Assembly: GCA_041476545.1 (NCBI GenBank)
Contig: JBGOTP010000234.1
Span: forward strand, 1-8,379
Length of the DNA: 8,379 bases
From: JBGOTP01 sp041476545
GTDB lineage: Bacteria > Acidobacteriota > Vicinamibacteria > Vicinamibacterales > CAVVIG01
Direction of reading: 5' to 3'
The stretch's first letter is position 1; every line of letters starts with the position of its first letter. The notes beneath the pieces were generated by a model that searched no databases, was not told where the DNA came from, and was given only the letters and a program-made list of their open reading frames with translations. The translations under genes were made by a program, and so were the position numbers. This document shows positions 6,516-8,379 of the stretch, one piece after another.

Positions 6516-6557
6516 ACTGACAGCGGAGAGCTGACAGCTGACGGCTGATAGCTCTCC
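6494..6557. repeat. Inverted heptamer arm and imperfect hairpin upstream of ku
   Basis: Right of the tandem array the heptamers turn round: AGCTGAC, AGCTGAC, GGCTGAT at about 6531-6549 are the opposite orientation of the array's repeats. The two orientations can pair over about 21 bp (roughly 16 matches by hand) with a short loop near 6515-6523. A second, perfect 8-bp inverted repeat, GGAGAGCT (6525-6532) with AGCTCTCC (6550-6557), competes with it. Either structure could form in the ku leader RNA or as a cruciform. No function is shown. Confidence 0.6.
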
Positions 6558-6619
6558 GGTTCCCGATTCAGAGTTTACACTCCTGCAGACTATCGGACGT
6601 CCCGGCCCCGGACTTCAAG

Positions 6620-6651
6620 CCCGCAGCCCTGTGCCCGCAGCCCTCAAGCCC
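6620..6651 (-). other. G-quadruplex motif with heptameric spacing
   Basis: On the - strand five GGG runs are separated by loops of 5, 4, 4 and 4 bases (complements of CCC at 6620, 6627, 6634, 6641 and 6649), satisfying the standard four-run G3 motif with one spare. The underlying sequence is a 12-bp direct repeat GCCCGCAGCCCT at 6619-6630 and 6633-6644. It sits 15 bp downstream of the stop of the membrane-protein gene and upstream of ku, in the template sense that would place the G-rich version in a read-through RNA. Confidence 0.6.
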
Positions 6652-6666
6652 TGGCTCCATGCACTC

Positions 6667-7215
6667 CTACGCCTCGTCCCGTGCGTCGTGCTCACCGAGG
6701 TCCAGTCCGGTCCCCGAGAAATGAATCTCGTGGCTGCCAATCTTGTCACGAAGCAGTCGACGCGCCGCGCCGTACTGATCGAGCGGGACGGCCAGGCGCT
6801 GCGCCAGATTCCGCAGCCGAGAAATGACCACCAGCGAGGCCGCATGCTCCCCTTCGCGCCAGCTGAGGCCGCCGACCTCGTCATACGGAATGAATCTCGA
6901 ATCGGCCCAGATGCCGTCGCGGTAGAAGCCGCGGGCGATGCGGCGGCTGAGCGGCACGAGGTACCCGTAGTACACGAACATCATGCCTTCGCCAAATGCG
7001 TATTGCCGGAGCACGACGGTCTTGTAAAACACGAGCGCGCCGATTGCGACCCCGATGGCCAGCTTGGTACCGTAGTACGGCGGTGGCGGACCCGGCCAGG
7101 TCAACAGGGCGCCACGACGTCGTCTGATGTACCGCCCATATTCGAGAACCAGGCGGGTATTCGCCACCAGGAAGCCGGCGCCGAGCACGAGAAGCATTCG
7201 GGCGGCGAGACTCAC
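6667..7215 (-). CDS. Hypothetical membrane protein with two helices and a C-terminal cytoplasmic-type domain
   Basis: I do not recognise this protein with certainty. In 182 aa it shows a first hydrophobic segment at about residues 7-24, a basic stretch (GRYIRRRRG, 27-35), a Pro-rich turn (WPGPPPPYYG, 40-49), a second hydrophobic segment at about 52-68, and a soluble C-terminal part with the alternating pattern ARGFYRDGIWADSRFIPYDEVGGLSW, VVISRLRNLAQRLAVPL and SHEIHF. That pattern (a phrase of the type 'G-I-W-x-x-x-R-F-I-P-Y-x-x-V') resembles small PH-like or DUF5673-type domains of two-helix membrane proteins, a weak match from memory. The GTG at 7215 is taken as start; the ATG at codon 7 is the alternative and would trim the first helix only slightly. 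It follows efp by 36 bp on the same strand and may be co-transcribed with it. Confidence 0.75.
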   Translation of the reverse strand: MSLAARMLLVLGAGFLVANTRLVLEYGRYIRRRRGALLTWPGPPPPYYGTKLAIGVAIGALVFYKTVVLRQYAFGEGMMFVYYGYLVPLSRRIARGFYRDGIWADSRFIPYDEVGGLSWREGEHAASLVVISRLRNLAQRLAVPLDQYGAARRLLRDKIGSHEIHFSGTGLDLGEHDARDEA

Positions 7216-7251
7216 GAGAGGATATTACGAGAAAACCGGGGCGCCAGCCGT

Positions 7252-7818
7252 TCAGACGCGCGACTGGTACTCGCCCGTCTCCGTGTTCACCCGGATCCGG
7301 TCGCCTTCGTTGACAAATGACGGCACCGAAACGACCAGCCCCGTCTCGAGCGTCGCCGGCTTCACCTGGGCACTGGCCGTCGCCCCCTTGATGCCGGGCA
7401 CGGTTTCCTTGACGACCAGGTCGACCGTGGGCGACAGCTCGATACCGACCGGCTCGACGTCATAGAACTCGACGCGGATGATGGCTTCCGGCACCAGGTA
7501 ATGCTTCGAGTCGCCCAGCGCCTCGCTCGAAATATGAATCTGTTCGTAACTCGACGTGTCCATGAAGTAGTAGTGGTCGCCGTCGTTATAGAGATACTGC
7601 ATCTCGCGCTCGTCGAGCACCGCGCGTTCAATGTCTTCTTCCGCGCGGAACTTCTCGTCGGCCAGCGCCAGCGTGCGGATGTTGCGCAGCCGAGCCTGGA
7701 TGTGCGCGCGTTTATTACCCGGCGTCAGGTGGTGGAGTTCGAGGATGCGGAACAGATCGTTGCCCATCTTGATGAGCATGCCCTTCCGCAGACGTGTCGC
7801 TTGAATGGATGATCCCAT
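7252..7818 (-). CDS. efp: Translation elongation factor P
   Basis: EF-P binds between the ribosomal P and E sites and relieves stalling at consecutive prolines. The 188-aa protein has the three-domain EF-P layout: KOW-like domain I (residues 1-65, LRKGMLIKMGNDLFRILELHH, TPGNKRAHIQARLRNIRT), domain II (about 66-128, FRAEEDIERAVLDEREMQYLYNDGDHYYFMD) and domain III (about 130-188, with VDLVVKETVPGIKGATASAQVKPATLETG and VPSFVNEGDRIRVNTETGEYQSRV). The tip loop reads P-G-N-K-R-A, so the residue that is a modified Lys (or rhamnosylated Arg) in better-known EF-Ps is Asn35. The frame is open further upstream to 7911, but the ATG at 7818 is the start: it has an AAAGGA Shine-Dalgarno sequence at the right distance and begins the conserved domain. 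None of the known EF-P modifying enzymes is in the window. Confidence 0.96.
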   Translation of the reverse strand: MGSSIQATRLRKGMLIKMGNDLFRILELHHLTPGNKRAHIQARLRNIRTLALADEKFRAEEDIERAVLDEREMQYLYNDGDHYYFMDTSSYEQIHISSEALGDSKHYLVPEAIIRVEFYDVEPVGIELSPTVDLVVKETVPGIKGATASAQVKPATLETGLVVSVPSFVNEGDRIRVNTETGEYQSRV

Positions 7819-7913
7819 GCCTGTATATCCTTTAGAGGCTAGCATATATGGTCGAGTGCGACCAACCGTGCTAGGATGAAAAACCGTGGTCGGCTGCGGC
7901 GCATGTCGCATCT
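7819..7913. promoter_or_regulatory. Divergent efp / htrA intergenic region with inverted repeat
   Basis: The 95 bases between the two start codons must hold both promoters. An A+T-rich core (CATATATG, 7843-7850) is the most likely -10 area for efp; TAGGAT at 7872-7877 is a possible -10 for htrA. I find no convincing -35 for either. The perfect inverted repeat TGGTCG-AGTG-CGACCA at 7849-7864 overlaps the core and could be an operator for a dimeric regulator. AACCGTG occurs twice (7864-7870 and 7882-7888), 18 bp apart. Promoter assignments are tentative; the repeats are directly visible. Confidence 0.45.
7828..7833 (-). promoter_or_regulatory. Ribosome binding site of efp
   Basis: AAAGGA read on the - strand, 9 bases before the ATG at 7818. 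It decides the efp start against longer in-frame choices up to 7911. Confidence 0.7.
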
Positions 7914-8379
7914 ATGTCACATAGTCGTCGTGTTGTTCTCCCGCTGATTCTTCTGGTCGCCGGATTCGCCGCGGGTCTGGTCCTCGCGGGACGCATGCGC
8001 GTCGCCACTGACCTGGTCGCCGAGCCCGTGCCCGTCGCCAGGCCGGCCGCCGCCCCGCCCGGATCAGCGGCGACGCCAGCCCCGACGCCGGCCGCCCAGA
8101 CGATGGGCCCGGATTTCACGCAGATCGCCGGCCAGGCGGTCAAGGGCGTGGCCAACATCTCTTCGTTGCAAGTCGTCGCGCGATCGCGATCGCCGTACGA
8201 AGACGACCCGTTCTTCAGATATTTCTTCGGCAATCAGGATCTCTTCGGACCTCAGACCCGCAAGTCGCTCAGCCTGGGTTCCGGTGTCATCATCTCGGCC
8301 GACGGCTACGTGGTGACGAACAACCACGTGGTCGGCGAGAACGCGCAGCACGAGATCACGATCGCGCTGCCCGACAAGC
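7914..8379 (+). CDS. HtrA/Deg-family periplasmic serine protease, N-terminal part
   Basis: A trypsin-fold protease and chaperone for misfolded envelope proteins; the gene runs off the right edge after 155 codons. The N-terminus has two Arg and then a hydrophobic segment (residues 7-26, VVLPLILLVAGFAAGLVLAG), acting as an uncleaved anchor or signal peptide. A Pro/Ala-rich linker follows (38-62), then the start of the Deg protease domain: DDPFFRYFFGNQDLF (97-111, the LA-loop area), SLGSGVIISADGYVVTNNHVV (120-140) with catalytic His138. The catalytic Asp and Ser and any PDZ domains lie beyond the window. The ATG at 7914 is the only start that places a signal segment at the front; no Shine-Dalgarno sequence is clear. 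It is divergent from efp. DegP, DegQ and DegS subtypes cannot be told apart without the C-terminus. Confidence 0.93.
   Translation, partial: MSHSRRVVLPLILLVAGFAAGLVLAGRMRVATDLVAEPVPVARPAAAPPGSAATPAPTPAAQTMGPDFTQIAGQAVKGVANISSLQVVARSRSPYEDDPFFRYFFGNQDLFGPQTRKSLSLGSGVIISADGYVVTNNHVVGENAQHEITIALPDK

Noticed and set aside
5602..6534. A 310-codon + strand frame across ku and the repeat array
   Set aside because: It is antisense to a full-length Ku; its C-terminal end only translates the heptamer repeat (LSALSFRLSAFGSQLSAL).
6631..7320. A 229-codon + strand frame opposite the two-helix membrane protein
   Set aside because: The - strand frame has membrane helices, a plausible start and good spacing after efp; the + peptide is featureless and Arg/His-rich.
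7876..7947. A 23-codon + strand reading frame (MKNRGRLRRMSH...) overlapping the htrA start
   Set aside because: It has no ribosome binding site at a usable distance and lacks any support as a leader peptide; the frame probably arises by chance.
7871..8351. Two - strand frames opposite the HtrA protease (7871-8233 and 8064-8351)
   Set aside because: They lie against a coding region with a signal segment and the conserved catalytic His motif; no domain features are present.

Overview
The window is high-GC bacterial chromosome: about 65-70% GC where I counted by hand, and lower in the first 180 bases. Its content is mostly conserved housekeeping genes. The order uvrC, M50 protease, trpS, scpA, scpB, with a bacterial Ku, an EF-P that has Asn at its tip, and hairpin/heptamer intergenic repeats, suggests an Acidobacteriota-like organism, perhaps Vicinamibacteria-type. 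That placement is inference from gene content and style, not from a database match. I see no phage, insertion sequence, CRISPR array, RNA gene or defence island, and no convincing new multi-gene system.

Left edge (1 to about 205): the + strand carries the C-terminal end of a response-regulator receiver domain and a coiled-coil linker at about 52% GC. It runs head-on into the N-terminal part of scpB on the - strand. Both genes are broken at about the same place, so this is a rearrangement or, more likely, an assembly chimera.

Minus-strand operon (about 182-4692), in transcription order: uvrC (excision nuclease), an M50 membrane metalloprotease, trpS, scpA and scpB. Gaps are 12 bp or less, or the stop and start codons overlap, so these are probably co-transcribed and translationally coupled. 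Functions are DNA repair, membrane proteolysis, tRNA charging and chromosome condensation.

Middle (4701-6444): a CDP-alcohol phosphatidyltransferase diverges from uvrC with only 8 bp between the start codons, and converges on ku. The 61 bp between these two stop codons hold three back-to-back hairpins flanked by an 8-bp direct repeat that contains both stop codons.

Right part (6445-8379): 222 non-coding bases upstream of ku hold two blocks of 7-bp periodicity, one of them forming a G-quadruplex motif. Then come a two-helix membrane protein of unknown function and efp on the - strand, a short divergent promoter region with an inverted repeat, and the start of a membrane-anchored HtrA/Deg-type serine protease on the + strand that runs off the right edge.
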